This document shows positions 18,313 to 26,883 of a stretch of 64,000 nt of DNA, one piece after another. The stretch comes from Shimia isoporae (GTDB taxonomy: Bacteria; Pseudomonadota; Alphaproteobacteria; Rhodobacterales; Rhodobacteraceae): assembly GCF_004346865.1 (NCBI RefSeq), contig NZ_SMGR01000003.1, positions 124,001-188,000 on the forward strand, given 5' to 3'. The translations under genes were made by a program, and so were the position numbers. The stretch's first letter is position 1, and every line of letters starts with the position of its first letter. The notes beneath the pieces were generated by a model, which worked only from the letters and a program-made list of their open reading frames with translations, was not told where the DNA came from and searched no databases.

Positions 18313-18483
18313 TCGAAAATGACGCTGCGGTCCAGTCAAATATGAGCCTCTTCAAACACTTGTCCGAACTGAACCACCCCCCTACTGTGTCACCGAATAG
18401 CCATCGGGACCACACTCATTTCAACGCAACCTGCCATACCACGTTCCATCTTCCAGACATGGAAGACCAAGGACATCACAAAA

Positions 18484-19227
18484 ATGGATCGCCCCATGCG
18501 GCGTTGGGTGCTCTCGTGGCAGAAACAGAACCCCGACTGGCACGTCGCCTTCTCCGATGACGACGACTGTCGCACATTTGTATGTGACATTTTCCCGGAA
18601 TTTCTCGCCACATACGATGCGCTGAACGTCATCGAACGCTCCGATCTTTGGCGAGTTCTCATCATTCTCCACCATGGCGGGCTCTATACCGACGCCGACA
18701 CAGTCTGCCGAAAACCGATATCGGACTGGATCGACAGCAGCGACGAGGCGGTCATCGGCATTGATGGCGATTACCTGAACAGGTTTCCCGACTGGAAACC
18801 CGGGGGCCACGTGAAATCCGGCGGCGCCTACAACCTGGATCTATGGTGGAAAGACAACATCGTTGCCTTTTCCAACTGGACCTTTGCATTTGCTCCGGGG
18901 CACCCCATTCTCGCGGAGACTGCTCGTCGAATAGAAATCAACGCCGGTGACCCGTTTTTTGTCGAAGACCATCCGGAGTGGACAATCAAGAAAACCGGCC
19001 CCGGTGTGTTCACCGATGTGATCTATGACTGGCTGGAAGACCGTGGCCACTCTGCCCCCGATATCGTTCGGCATCTGCGCAAGGAGCGCGCAATCGTGAT
19101 TGACGGTGTCCGCTTCGTTGACCGTCCGTCTTTTCACAGGCGTGAAGTCAAACACTTTGGCATGGGAAGCTGGAAGACCCTCACCATTCTGCACGCATGG
19201 CGCAGGCTTTCACGTCACTGGTACTAG
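18484..19227 (+). CDS. GT32-type glycosyltransferase, 5' end unclear
   Basis: From ATG 18484 the product is 247 residues with the DxD sugar-nucleotide motif in GGLYTDADTVC and a family pattern (NVIERSDLWRVLIILHHGG). The same frame continues upstream to a stop at 18370-18372 and encodes AIPRSIFQTWKTKDITK, the conserved GT32 N-terminal strand, so the true protein begins before 18484. No ATG, GTG or TTG exists in frame there. A likely reading is that translation starts at ATG 18342 in another frame and a frameshift occurs at the C-run 18376-18381, or that a non-standard start is used. It is probably a sugar transferase for surface glycan. Confidence 0.8.
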   Translation: MDRPMRRWVLSWQKQNPDWHVAFSDDDDCRTFVCDIFPEFLATYDALNVIERSDLWRVLIILHHGGLYTDADTVCRKPISDWIDSSDEAVIGIDGDYLNRFPDWKPGGHVKSGGAYNLDLWWKDNIVAFSNWTFAFAPGHPILAETARRIEINAGDPFFVEDHPEWTIKKTGPGVFTDVIYDWLEDRGHSAPDIVRHLRKERAIVIDGVRFVDRPSFHRREVKHFGMGSWKTLTILHAWRRLSRHWY

Positions 19228-19306
19228 CGTCCGGTTTCGAAAATTTCTTCGCCTCATGTCGTTTTCCCACTAGACGACTCGGGGAAAATCGCGCCCCAGT
19301 GAACAC

Positions 19307-20272
19307 ATGTTCAGCCACATCTCAAATCGCATTCCCCTTGGGCCTTTGTCCGCGCTGATCGCTGTATTTTTCTTTTCTCTGAACGACGCAGCTATCAAGT
19401 TTCTGTCCGGCGATTATGCGCTGCACCTTATTGTCCTGTTTCGCTCGGTAATCGGCCTCACCATTCTTCTGCTCGTGATTGTCCCGTTTCAGGGCGGCCT
19501 GCAGGTACTGCGAACCAAACGGTTGGGCATGCATCTGTTGCGTGGACTTTGCGTGGTCGCTGCCAACACCACATTCTTTCTCGGCCTCGCAGTACTTCCA
19601 CTGGCTGATGCGATGGCGGTATTTTTCGTCTCGCCGCTTCTGATCACCGCGTTTTCCGCTCTCCTGCTCGGAGAAAAAATCGGCCCGCGCAGAATGATCG
19701 CCGTGGTGGCCGGCCTCATTGGCGTGCTTGTCATGATCCGACCCGGTGCCGGTGATTTCAACGTCGCTCTACTATTTCCGTTTTCGGCAGCTTTTGCTTA
19801 CGCAATGCTGCATGTCTTGACGCGTAAAATCGGCAATACCGAAAGCGCTGCCACAATGTCAGTCTACATCCAGATCGTCTTTGTAGTCGTTTCGAGCTTT
19901 GTCGGCCTCACACTCGGCCACGGCCAATTCGCAGGCTCCGGCCACGAGATTTTCGACTTTCTTCTGCGCGCCTGGCATTGGCCTGCCGCGAGCGACTATT
20001 GGATTTTGGCTCTACTTGGCGTCGCCTCAGCAATGGGCGGCTTCTTCATCTCTCAAGCATATCGCTTGTCGGAGGCTTCCCTGATTGCACCGCTGGAATA
20101 CGTGGCGATGCCTATGGGTGTAGCGTTCGGGGTGGTGATTTTCGGAGAGTGGCCAACTCTCACAACTTGGATTGGCATGGTTCTGATCATCGGCTCCGGC
20201 TTGTTTGTCTTCTGGCGCGAAGCACGGTCCAACAGCGACACAGGACCGGACAGACCGCGCGCGCGTCGTTAA
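19307..20272 (+). CDS. DMT superfamily (EamA) transporter
   Basis: The 321-residue product has ten hydrophobic helices in two EamA repeats. The first begins at PLSALIAVFFFSLNDAAIKF and ends near IGVLVMIRPG; the second ends near MVLIIGSGLFVFWRE. It resembles RhaT/SAM-type drug and metabolite exporters of the roseobacter DMT group. Substrate cannot be assigned. The C-terminus is short and basic. It is followed after 62 bases by the HAD phosphatase gene. Confidence 0.88.
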   Translation: MFSHISNRIPLGPLSALIAVFFFSLNDAAIKFLSGDYALHLIVLFRSVIGLTILLLVIVPFQGGLQVLRTKRLGMHLLRGLCVVAANTTFFLGLAVLPLADAMAVFFVSPLLITAFSALLLGEKIGPRRMIAVVAGLIGVLVMIRPGAGDFNVALLFPFSAAFAYAMLHVLTRKIGNTESAATMSVYIQIVFVVVSSFVGLTLGHGQFAGSGHEIFDFLLRAWHWPAASDYWILALLGVASAMGGFFISQAYRLSEASLIAPLEYVAMPMGVAFGVVIFGEWPTLTTWIGMVLIIGSGLFVFWREARSNSDTGPDRPRARR

Positions 20273-20334
20273 CTCTTTTCACCCGAGCCCGACCCGCTTA
20301 GGGTCGCCCTGACCAACGCGCGCAAGGGCAGACC

Positions 20335-20958
20335 ATGACTGAAATTCAGGCCGTCGTTTTCGACATCGGCAATGTGCTTATCGAATGGCAACCCGAAAAC
20401 TTCTATGACCGCACCGTCGGAAAGGCTCGCCGCAAAGCGTTTTTTGCGGACACAAATATTCACACCCATCATGCCCAAATCGATGCAGGCGCTTCCCTGC
20501 CCGGCATGATCGAAAGCCTGATCCCGCGCTATCCTGAATACGAACCTGAATTGCGGATGTGGAACGATAACTGGAATGACCTCGCCGCCCCTGCGATTCC
20601 CCACACTGTGCGCTTGCTGAACGCGCTCGCTGACAAGGGTACGACCCTCTTTACACTCACTAATTTCGGCCACGACAATTTTCCGCTGTCGCAGGCTGTC
20701 TATCCGTTTCTGAAACGGTTTGATCGTGAGTATGTCTCCGGTCGCCTGAAAATGATCAAACCTGATCCTGCAATTTATGCGCACGTTGAAAAAGACAGCG
20801 GCATCCGGCCGGAAGCGCTTCTGTTTGCCGACGACCGCCCGGAGAACATCGACGCGGCCGCCGCCCGTGGATGGCAAACCCATCTGTTCAAGGAACCACA
20901 AGCCTGGGCCGACCGGCTGGTTGCCGAAGGATTGCTCAGCGTAGAGGAAGCCAAATGA
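20335..20958 (+). CDS. HAD-superfamily hydrolase, subclass IA
   Basis: The 207-residue product has HAD motif I VVFDIGNVLIEW (nucleophile Asp, though the second acid is Gly-Asn as in YihX-type proteins), motif II FTLTNF, a Lys in MIKPDPAIYAHV and motif III FADDRPENIDAA. It resembles the YihX/epoxide-hydrolase-like HAD phosphatases that act on small phosphorylated metabolites. It overlaps the next gene by four bases (ATGA at 20955). Confidence 0.9.
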   Translation: MTEIQAVVFDIGNVLIEWQPENFYDRTVGKARRKAFFADTNIHTHHAQIDAGASLPGMIESLIPRYPEYEPELRMWNDNWNDLAAPAIPHTVRLLNALADKGTTLFTLTNFGHDNFPLSQAVYPFLKRFDREYVSGRLKMIKPDPAIYAHVEKDSGIRPEALLFADDRPENIDAAAARGWQTHLFKEPQAWADRLVAEGLLSVEEAK

Positions 20959-21863
20959 CAACGATCATCCCCTTCGCCGATGGAGAGAAAAACCTCGACT
21001 GGCTCGGTCTCACCGACGCCATCGCCGCAGGCCACAGCCTTCCCAAGGCCGAAATTTCCGACAGTTTTCTTTATCGCGGCAAGGACACGTTGTTGCAGCG
21101 GCAGGCATGGATCGACGGGCTTGGCATCGCCGTTAAATCCGCAACCGTCTTCCCCGAAAATCCTGCCCAAAACATTCCGATGATCCACGGGGCCGTGACA
21201 CTCTTCGACGACGCCCATGGCGTTCTTGCAGCTCTTCTTGATTTTCATCTTGTAACCAAGTGGAAGACCGCGGGCGACAGCCTTCTCGCTGCGCGCCGAC
21301 TGGCACGGCCGAACAGCTCAAAAATCCTGATTGTTGGCGCAGGCACCGTTGGCCGAAACCTGCATGCAGCCTACTCGGCTGCCTTTCCCGACGCCCGTTT
21401 CACCGTCTGGAACCGCACGCAAGCGAACGCCGAAAAAATGGCAAGCGAACTGGACGGTCTCTCTGTGGCAACCAATTTGGAACAGGCCGTTGGCGAAGCC
21501 GATATTGTGACGTCCGCCACAATGTCCACCGAGCCGACCCTGCGCGGCGAGTGGCTGCAACCCGGACAACACGTTGACCTGATCGGCGCCTATCGACCTG
21601 ACATGCGTGAAACCGATGACACAGCCCTGAAACGCGCGCGCATCTTCGTCGACAGCTTCGATACGACGCTTGATCACATCGGGGAACTCAAGATACCCAT
21701 CGCCAGCGGAGCCATTGCGCGCGGCGACGTCATTGCGGACTACTACGACCTGAAGGCTTTTGTCCGTAAAACAGATGATGAAATCACGCTGTTCAAAAAC
21801 GGCGGCGGCGCGCATCTGGACTTGATGACCAGTCGCTACATTTTGGATCGGTTCAAAGGCTGA
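20955..21863 (+). CDS. Ornithine cyclodeaminase/mu-crystallin family protein
   Basis: The 302-residue product from ATG 20955 carries FLYRGKDTLLQRQAWID, the substrate-binding KSATVFPENP and the Rossmann motif ILIVGAGTVGRNLH (about 120-133), as in this NAD(P)-dependent family. Members include ornithine cyclodeaminase, alanine dehydrogenase and delta-pyrroline-2-carboxylate reductase, which the sequence alone does not separate. It is translationally coupled to the HAD gene and followed immediately by a convergent TetR gene. Confidence 0.88.
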   Translation: MTTIIPFADGEKNLDWLGLTDAIAAGHSLPKAEISDSFLYRGKDTLLQRQAWIDGLGIAVKSATVFPENPAQNIPMIHGAVTLFDDAHGVLAALLDFHLVTKWKTAGDSLLAARRLARPNSSKILIVGAGTVGRNLHAAYSAAFPDARFTVWNRTQANAEKMASELDGLSVATNLEQAVGEADIVTSATMSTEPTLRGEWLQPGQHVDLIGAYRPDMRETDDTALKRARIFVDSFDTTLDHIGELKIPIASGAIARGDVIADYYDLKAFVRKTDDEITLFKNGGGAHLDLMTSRYILDRFKG

Positions 21864-21868
21864 TCGCG

Positions 21869-22495
21869 TCAGTCGGATGTCACGCCGTAGCGCGCCATGA
21901 ACATTTCGACGGCGCCATCCACGACCCGGTCGATTTCTTCCTGCGTAAATTCGGTCTGCACACCGGTCACCAGCCGCAAAAAGAGTCCGGCTTTGCACAA
22001 CTCTGGAAACTGATCTGCTGCCAGCTCTCGATCCTCGACCACAACTTCGCCGCGCGCTTCTGCAATCTCGAGAAACTCGCACATTCGCTCGATCAGGATT
22101 TTGGGCCCCGTCTCGAAAAACTGCTGGCCCAACTCAGGGAAACGTTCCCCTTCCGCCACGCAAACGCGGAACATGTTGCGTCCAAACTCGCTTAGTACGA
22201 TCTGCAAAAGACCGCGCCCGACCACCCCGAGAACCTCGGCGACCGGCTGTTCAACATCAACTGCGGCCTCAAGTGTTTCGGCCTGTCGTTCACATTCAAC
22301 ACGTGCCACTTCCATGAACAGAATTCGCTTGTCCGGAAAGTAGCTGTAAAGCGTGGCCTTCGAGACCCCAGCGCGACGCGCAATGTCATCTACCCCAATG
22401 CTTTCGAACCCGTGCGCCATAAATAGATCCCGCGCGCTCTCCAGCACTTGATCGTATTTCCGCCCTTTGCGGATGATCGGGGATTGATCGTTCAT
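21869..22495 (-). CDS. TetR-family repressor
   Basis: The 208-residue product from ATG 22495 has the TetR helix-turn-helix IGVDDIARRAGVSKATLYSY (about 34-53), followed by FPDKRILFMEV and a helical ligand domain resembling the AcrR-type C-terminal TetR_C domain. The frame is open for 58 codons upstream, but those residues are not family-like. It is divergent from the AEC transporter gene at 22670. A palindrome in the space between them (22539-22557) is its likely operator. Confidence 0.9.
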   Translation of the reverse strand: MNDQSPIIRKGRKYDQVLESARDLFMAHGFESIGVDDIARRAGVSKATLYSYFPDKRILFMEVARVECERQAETLEAAVDVEQPVAEVLGVVGRGLLQIVLSEFGRNMFRVCVAEGERFPELGQQFFETGPKILIERMCEFLEIAEARGEVVVEDRELAADQFPELCKAGLFLRLVTGVQTEFTQEEIDRVVDGAVEMFMARYGVTSD

Positions 22496-22538
22496 GAACC
22501 TGGGTACTGCCTTGGCATACATCGCATTACCCAAATAT

Positions 22539-22557
22539 AAACTGCTCGGTTCAGTTT
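22539..22557. promoter_or_regulatory. Putative TetR operator (AAACTG-N7-CAGTTT)
   Basis: Inverted repeat AAACTG and CAGTTT with a seven-base spacer, 43 bases upstream of the TetR start and 112 before the AEC transporter start. Six-base arms with this spacing are common for AcrR-like TetR proteins. Assignment to the neighbouring regulator is by position. Confidence 0.6.
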
Positions 22558-22669
22558 CATCAAGGGCCGAAGCTTTCCGGCACTGGTCCGCCATCGCAAG
22601 ACGTCCCCGCCGCCCAAAACCCAAACGTTGGCGTTTGCCCCCGCCGCCTCCCGTGATAGGCATGCTCAC

Positions 22670-23599
22670 ATGCTGCCGATCTTTTTAAAGACATTGCCGT
22701 TTTTTGCGATAATCGGGCTCGGATATTGGGCCGGACGTACGCGGTTTTTTTCGGCCGAGGCCACGGCCTATCTGACAAAGTTTGTTTTCTACTTCGCACT
22801 TTCGGCAATGCTGTTCCGCTTCGCGGCAAACCTCAGCCTTTCCGAGGTTCTGAACTGGCGTCTGATGGGCGGCTACCTCTGGGGCTGTGCTGTGGTCTAC
22901 GGCATCGCCACAATCGTCGCCTACCTGCGAAAGCAAGACATCGCCACCACCGCAGTGGAGGCCCAATGTGCCGTGATCGGCAACACGGGATTCCTGGGTG
23001 TTCCGATGTTGACCCTTTTGATGGGACCAGCCGCGATCGGGCCTGTGATGCAGCTTCTCGCAGTGGACCTGATTGTCTTTTCAAGTCTGATCGTCATTTT
23101 GATCACCGGCAGCCGGGACGGGCGCATGAGCCTTGGAATTCTCCGGACTGTTGCCGGCGGCTTGATCCGCAATCCGATGATCGTCGCCATTTCGCTTGGC
23201 TTCATATGGTCTGCGCTGGAAATTCCGATACCGGCCCCCATGAACGAATTTCTCGCCATTCTTGGCGGTGCCGCAACGCCCGGAGCGCTCTTTGCGATTG
23301 GTGCATCGCTGGCGACCAAATCCGCCGAGCGTGTAAGCGTCGCGATGTGGCTTAGCTTCTGTAAACTGGTCCTGCACCCGATTGCAGTCGCGGTTGCAGT
23401 GCTTTGGCTTTTCCCTATCGATCCCTATTCCGCCGCCGTGGTTATCGCTGCATCCTCCTTGCCCGTGGCAGGCAACGTCTACATGCTGGCTCAGCACTAC
23501 GGTGTTGCGCCGCATCGTGTTTCTGCCGCGATCCTGTTTTCCACCGCTTTCAGCATCGGAACAGTCTCGGCTGTGATTGCATGGGTCATGCAACTCTGA
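22670..23599 (+). CDS. AEC (auxin efflux carrier) family transporter
   Basis: The 309-residue product from ATG 22670 has about ten helices with the AEC opening FLKTLPFFAIIGLGYWAGR and the internal motif IGNTGFLGVPML (about 104-115). It probably exports or imports small carboxylates. The start could also be an upstream TTG at 22628, which would add a hydrophilic leader; I prefer the ATG. Regulation is likely by the divergent TetR through the AAACTG palindrome. Confidence 0.87.
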   Translation: MLPIFLKTLPFFAIIGLGYWAGRTRFFSAEATAYLTKFVFYFALSAMLFRFAANLSLSEVLNWRLMGGYLWGCAVVYGIATIVAYLRKQDIATTAVEAQCAVIGNTGFLGVPMLTLLMGPAAIGPVMQLLAVDLIVFSSLIVILITGSRDGRMSLGILRTVAGGLIRNPMIVAISLGFIWSALEIPIPAPMNEFLAILGGAATPGALFAIGASLATKSAERVSVAMWLSFCKLVLHPIAVAVAVLWLFPIDPYSAAVVIAASSLPVAGNVYMLAQHYGVAPHRVSAAILFSTAFSIGTVSAVIAWVMQL

Positions 23600-23636
23600 C
23601 ATCGTGGCCACAAGCCATTCGGTCAGGGAGACTAAC

Positions 23637-24470
23637 ATGCAAATCATCTCGGAAAACCGTGCCTTCGGCGGCACGCAGGGCGTCTATATGCATCAATCGC
23701 ATTCGACCCACTGCGAAATGACTTTTGGCCTGTTTCTCCCCGAAGAAGCCCAGCACACGCCTGTTCCGGTTCTCTGGTACCTCTCCGGGCTGACCTGCAC
23801 TCATGAAAACGCAATGGTCAAAGCCGGCGCGCAACAATGGGCTTCCGAGCAGGGTATTGCACTGGTCTTTCCGGACACGTCTCCGCGTGGGGATGACGTG
23901 GCCGATGACGACGCTTACGACCTCGGAAAGGGCGCCGGCTTTTACGTGAACGCAACCCAAAAGCCATGGGCACCGCATTTTCAAATGTGGGACTACATTG
24001 CCGAAGACCTGCCTTCCATGCTTCAGGAAGAGTTCCCCTTGGACATGAGCCGGCAATCCATAATGGGCCATTCGATGGGCGGTCATGGCGCACTGACCCT
24101 GGCAATGGGTCTGTCCGGTCGCTTTAAATCTGTATCCGCCTTCGCGCCGATCACCAATCCGACGGCATCTGATTGGGGCCGCAAACAACTCGGCGCTTAT
24201 CTGGGTGCCGATGAAACCACTTGGGCGGCACATGACGCAACGGTGATGATGCGCGAAAAAGGTTTCGATGGCCCCCTGTTGGTCGACACCGGCACCGACG
24301 ATCAGTTCATCGACCTCCTGAAACCGGAAGCCCTCGCCGCAGCAGTTGCCGAACGCCGACAGGAAGCCACATTGCGACTGCAGAAAGGCTACGATCACAG
24401 CTACTTTTTCGTGTCGACTTTCATGGAAGAGCACGTTGCCTTCCACGCAGAAGCTCTCTACGCGGACTGA
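23637..24470 (+). CDS. fghA: S-formylglutathione hydrolase
   Basis: The 277-residue alpha/beta hydrolase hydrolyses S-formylglutathione to formate in formaldehyde detoxification. ATG 23637 follows AGGGAG (23625-23630). Visible family features: [20 protein letters not shown], the nucleophile elbow [10 protein letters not shown], and the catalytic Asp (DTGTDDQF) and His ([11 protein letters not shown]). Length matches the family. The usual partner glutathione-dependent formaldehyde dehydrogenase is not in this window. Confidence 0.94.
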   Translation: MQIISENRAFGGTQGVYMHQSHSTHCEMTFGLFLPEEAQHTPVPVLWYLSGLTCTHENAMVKAGAQQWASEQGIALVFPDTSPRGDDVADDDAYDLGKGAGFYVNATQKPWAPHFQMWDYIAEDLPSMLQEEFPLDMSRQSIMGHSMGGHGALTLAMGLSGRFKSVSAFAPITNPTASDWGRKQLGAYLGADETTWAAHDATVMMREKGFDGPLLVDTGTDDQFIDLLKPEALAAAVAERRQEATLRLQKGYDHSYFFVSTFMEEHVAFHAEALYAD

Positions 24471-24474
24471 TCAA

Positions 24475-24924
24475 GTGGCCATTTACGTTGATGCAGACGC
24501 CTGCCCGGTTAAGGCGGAGGTAGAGCGGGTTGGCACCCGACACAAAGCGCGCATGTATGTGGTCTCAAACGGCGGCTTGCGCCCATCGCAGAATCCGCTG
24601 GTGGAAAACGTTATCGTCCCCGAAGGCCCTGACGTGGCCGACATGTGGATTGCAGAGCGGGCGACCACTGGCGACGTCGTCGTAACCGGAGACATTCCAT
24701 TGGCAGCGAAATGCGTCGAGGCAGGCGCGCGCGTTCTCAAGCACAACGGTGAAGCCCTGACCGCAGCCAACATCGGAAACGTACTGGCCACACGCGATCT
24801 TATGGCTGACCTGCGCGCGGCTGATCCTTTTCGGCAGGGCGGCGGCAAGGGCTTCTCCAAAGCTGACCGCAGCCGCTTCCTCGACGCGCTTGAACGCGAA
24901 CTTCGCGCGGCTGCAAGAGACTAG
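24475..24924 (+). CDS. YaiI/YqxD family (UPF0178, DUF188) protein
   Basis: From GTG 24475 the 149-residue product begins [19 protein letters not shown], the UPF0178 signature. It also has [26 protein letters not shown] and a C-terminal [20 protein letters not shown]. These NYN/PIN-like proteins may be nucleases, but no activity is established. It starts four bases after the fghA stop and has no strong ribosome site, so it may be translationally coupled. Confidence 0.93.
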   Translation: MAIYVDADACPVKAEVERVGTRHKARMYVVSNGGLRPSQNPLVENVIVPEGPDVADMWIAERATTGDVVVTGDIPLAAKCVEAGARVLKHNGEALTAANIGNVLATRDLMADLRAADPFRQGGGKGFSKADRSRFLDALERELRAAARD

Positions 24925-24932
24925 GCGCCGCC

Positions 24933-25469
24933 TCAGCCACCAATCGTAAGATGCGCGAGCAACTCCGCCGCGTTTCTCACACCAAAACGCTTGAGCAACC
25001 GCGCGCGCACGTCTTCAACCGTGCGCGGACTGAGCCCAAGCTCGCGCGCGATTTCCTTGCTGGTCTGCCCACGCCCTAAACCGCCAACCACCTGTCTTTC
25101 CCTTGGGCTAAGCGATACAGGCGGACCATCGTGAATCACCGCAAAACTCATCACCAGCCGCGCCAATGGATCGGCTGGAGTCAGCGTTTGCGCGCGAAAC
25201 CGGCACCAGATCTGGCCGCCGTCGGCCCGCCGCATCATTCGCTCGTCGCTGTACGCATTGTCTTTCCGCAGAGGCGCCAATCCGATGTCGCGCACTTGTT
25301 CGAACTCTTTTGCCGTGTCGTACAAGAGCCGAAACGACTGCCCAATCAGATCAGTGCGGTCATACCCCAACATCTCTGCGAAACTGCGGTTGCAGGCACG
25401 GATAACTCGATGTTCCGTCATCACGATGCCAACAGGCGCCGCCTCATATGCCACCGTGTCCCAATCCAT
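24933..25469 (-). CDS. PAS-LuxR transcription regulator
   Basis: The 178-residue product from ATG 25469, behind GGAGGG, has an N-terminal PAS domain (about 5-105; APVGIVMTEHRVIRACNRSF and FRLLYDTAKEFEQV) and a C-terminal LuxR helix-turn-helix (SPRERQVVGGLGRGQTSKEI, then RELGLSPRTVEDVRARLLKR). It lacks a receiver domain, so it probably senses a small ligand through PAS. It is divergent from the M20 hydrolase and peptide ABC cluster, and a 20-bp palindrome lies between them. Confidence 0.92.
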   Translation of the reverse strand: MDWDTVAYEAAPVGIVMTEHRVIRACNRSFAEMLGYDRTDLIGQSFRLLYDTAKEFEQVRDIGLAPLRKDNAYSDERMMRRADGGQIWCRFRAQTLTPADPLARLVMSFAVIHDGPPVSLSPRERQVVGGLGRGQTSKEIARELGLSPRTVEDVRARLLKRFGVRNAAELLAHLTIGG

Positions 25470-25492
25470 AGAACCCTCCAAGAACCGTAATC

Positions 25493-25512
25493 CTACGGTA
25501 TTGATACCGTAG
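25493..25512. promoter_or_regulatory. 20-bp palindrome, likely PAS-LuxR operator
   Basis: CTACGGTATTGATACCGTAG: perfect 9-bp arms with a two-base centre, in the 95-base space between the divergent PAS-LuxR gene and the M20 hydrolase gene. Twenty-base dyads of this form are typical of LuxR-family boxes, so the adjacent regulator is the likely ligand. Confidence 0.75.
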
Positions 25513-25564
25513 CCCGACGCAAGTCATCCTGAGGCATCTCTTTTCCCTGTTTCGCGAGTGCGCC

Positions 25565-26857
25565 ATGTCCGTCGACACAGAACGCCTGATGACCCGCATC
25601 CAATCCATGCGTGACGAGCTGATCCAGCTGACCCAGGACCTTATCCGTATCCCAACTTTGAACCCGCCGGGAGAGTGCTATCGCGATATCTGTGACTACC
25701 TCGACACACGCCTGACCCGCCATGGCTTTGACACTCAGCTGATCCGGGCCCATGGCGCCCCCGGCGACAGCGACAAATACCCGCGCTGGAACGTCATCGC
25801 CCACAAATCCGGCCATCATCCCGGCGAATGTGTGCATTTCAACAGCCACACCGATGTCGTCGAAGTCGGCCACGGTTGGACCCGCGATCCGTTTGGCGGC
25901 GAAGTTCACGAGGGCAAGATTTATGGCCGGGGAGCCTGCGACATGAAAGGTGGCTTGGCCGCTTCCATCATTGCGGCCGAGGCGTTTCTGGCAGAGTTCC
26001 CCGACTTTCACGGGTCAATAGAAATATCTGGCACCGCCGACGAAGAGTCCGGCGGATACGGTGGGGTCGCTTATCTTGCCGAGCAAGGTTTCTTTGCACC
26101 CGAACGCGTGCAGCACGTCATCATTCCCGAGCCTCTCAACAAAGACCGCATATGCCTTGGTCACCGTGGCGGTTGGTGGGCAGAGATCGAGACGTTCGGT
26201 GAAATTGCCCACGGCTCCATGCCATTCCTCGGGGACTGCGCGGTGCGGCACATGGGAGCTGTTCTCGACAAGTTCGAAACAGATCTTTTCCCCGCCATGG
26301 CGGCACGGCATACGGATATGCCGGTCGTTCCCGAAGGTGCACGTTCTTCAACCATGAATATCAATTCGGTTCACGGGGGCCAACCGGAACAACCCGAAGA
26401 CTACACCGGTCTGCCGGCGCATTGCGTTCCCGATAGTTGCCGCATCGTGATCGACAGGCGGTACTTGGCGGAAGAGTCCCACGCGCAAGTTTCCGGAGAG
26501 GTTCAGAAACTGCTGCAGGACCTCGCCGAAAACCGGGAAAACTTCCGCTTTGAAATGCGCGAACTCAATCATGTCGCTCCGTCGATGACCGATCGAACTG
26601 CACCCGTTGTGTCCACAGTGGACCGGGCAATCAATGACGTTTTAGGCAAAGCGCCCGACTACGTCGCCAGTCCGGGAACTTATGACCAAAAGCACATAGA
26701 CCGGATCGGACGCCTCAAAAACTGTATCGCCTACGGACCCGGAATCCTTGAGTTGGCGCATAAACCGGACGAATATATCGGTATTGACGACATGCTCGAC
26801 AGTGCAAAGGTCATGGCCCATAGCCTGACCCAACTGCTTTTGCCGATCGACGAATAA
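25565..26857 (+). CDS. M20 family metallohydrolase (ArgE/DapE type)
   Basis: The 430-residue product contains the dizinc ligands of M20 enzymes: His in HFNSHTDVVEVG, Asp in GRGACDMKGG, the Glu pair in GTADEESGG, Glu in IIPEP and His in YDQKHID. It removes an acyl or carbamoyl group or cleaves a small amide. It opens the locus that continues with an oligopeptide-type ABC importer, so its substrate is probably an N-substituted amino acid or peptide imported by that system. Confidence 0.93.
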   Translation: MSVDTERLMTRIQSMRDELIQLTQDLIRIPTLNPPGECYRDICDYLDTRLTRHGFDTQLIRAHGAPGDSDKYPRWNVIAHKSGHHPGECVHFNSHTDVVEVGHGWTRDPFGGEVHEGKIYGRGACDMKGGLAASIIAAEAFLAEFPDFHGSIEISGTADEESGGYGGVAYLAEQGFFAPERVQHVIIPEPLNKDRICLGHRGGWWAEIETFGEIAHGSMPFLGDCAVRHMGAVLDKFETDLFPAMAARHTDMPVVPEGARSSTMNINSVHGGQPEQPEDYTGLPAHCVPDSCRIVIDRRYLAEESHAQVSGEVQKLLQDLAENRENFRFEMRELNHVAPSMTDRTAPVVSTVDRAINDVLGKAPDYVASPGTYDQKHIDRIGRLKNCIAYGPGILELAHKPDEYIGIDDMLDSAKVMAHSLTQLLLPIDE

Positions 26858-26883
26858 CAACAATACATTCAGGGAGAGAGACT

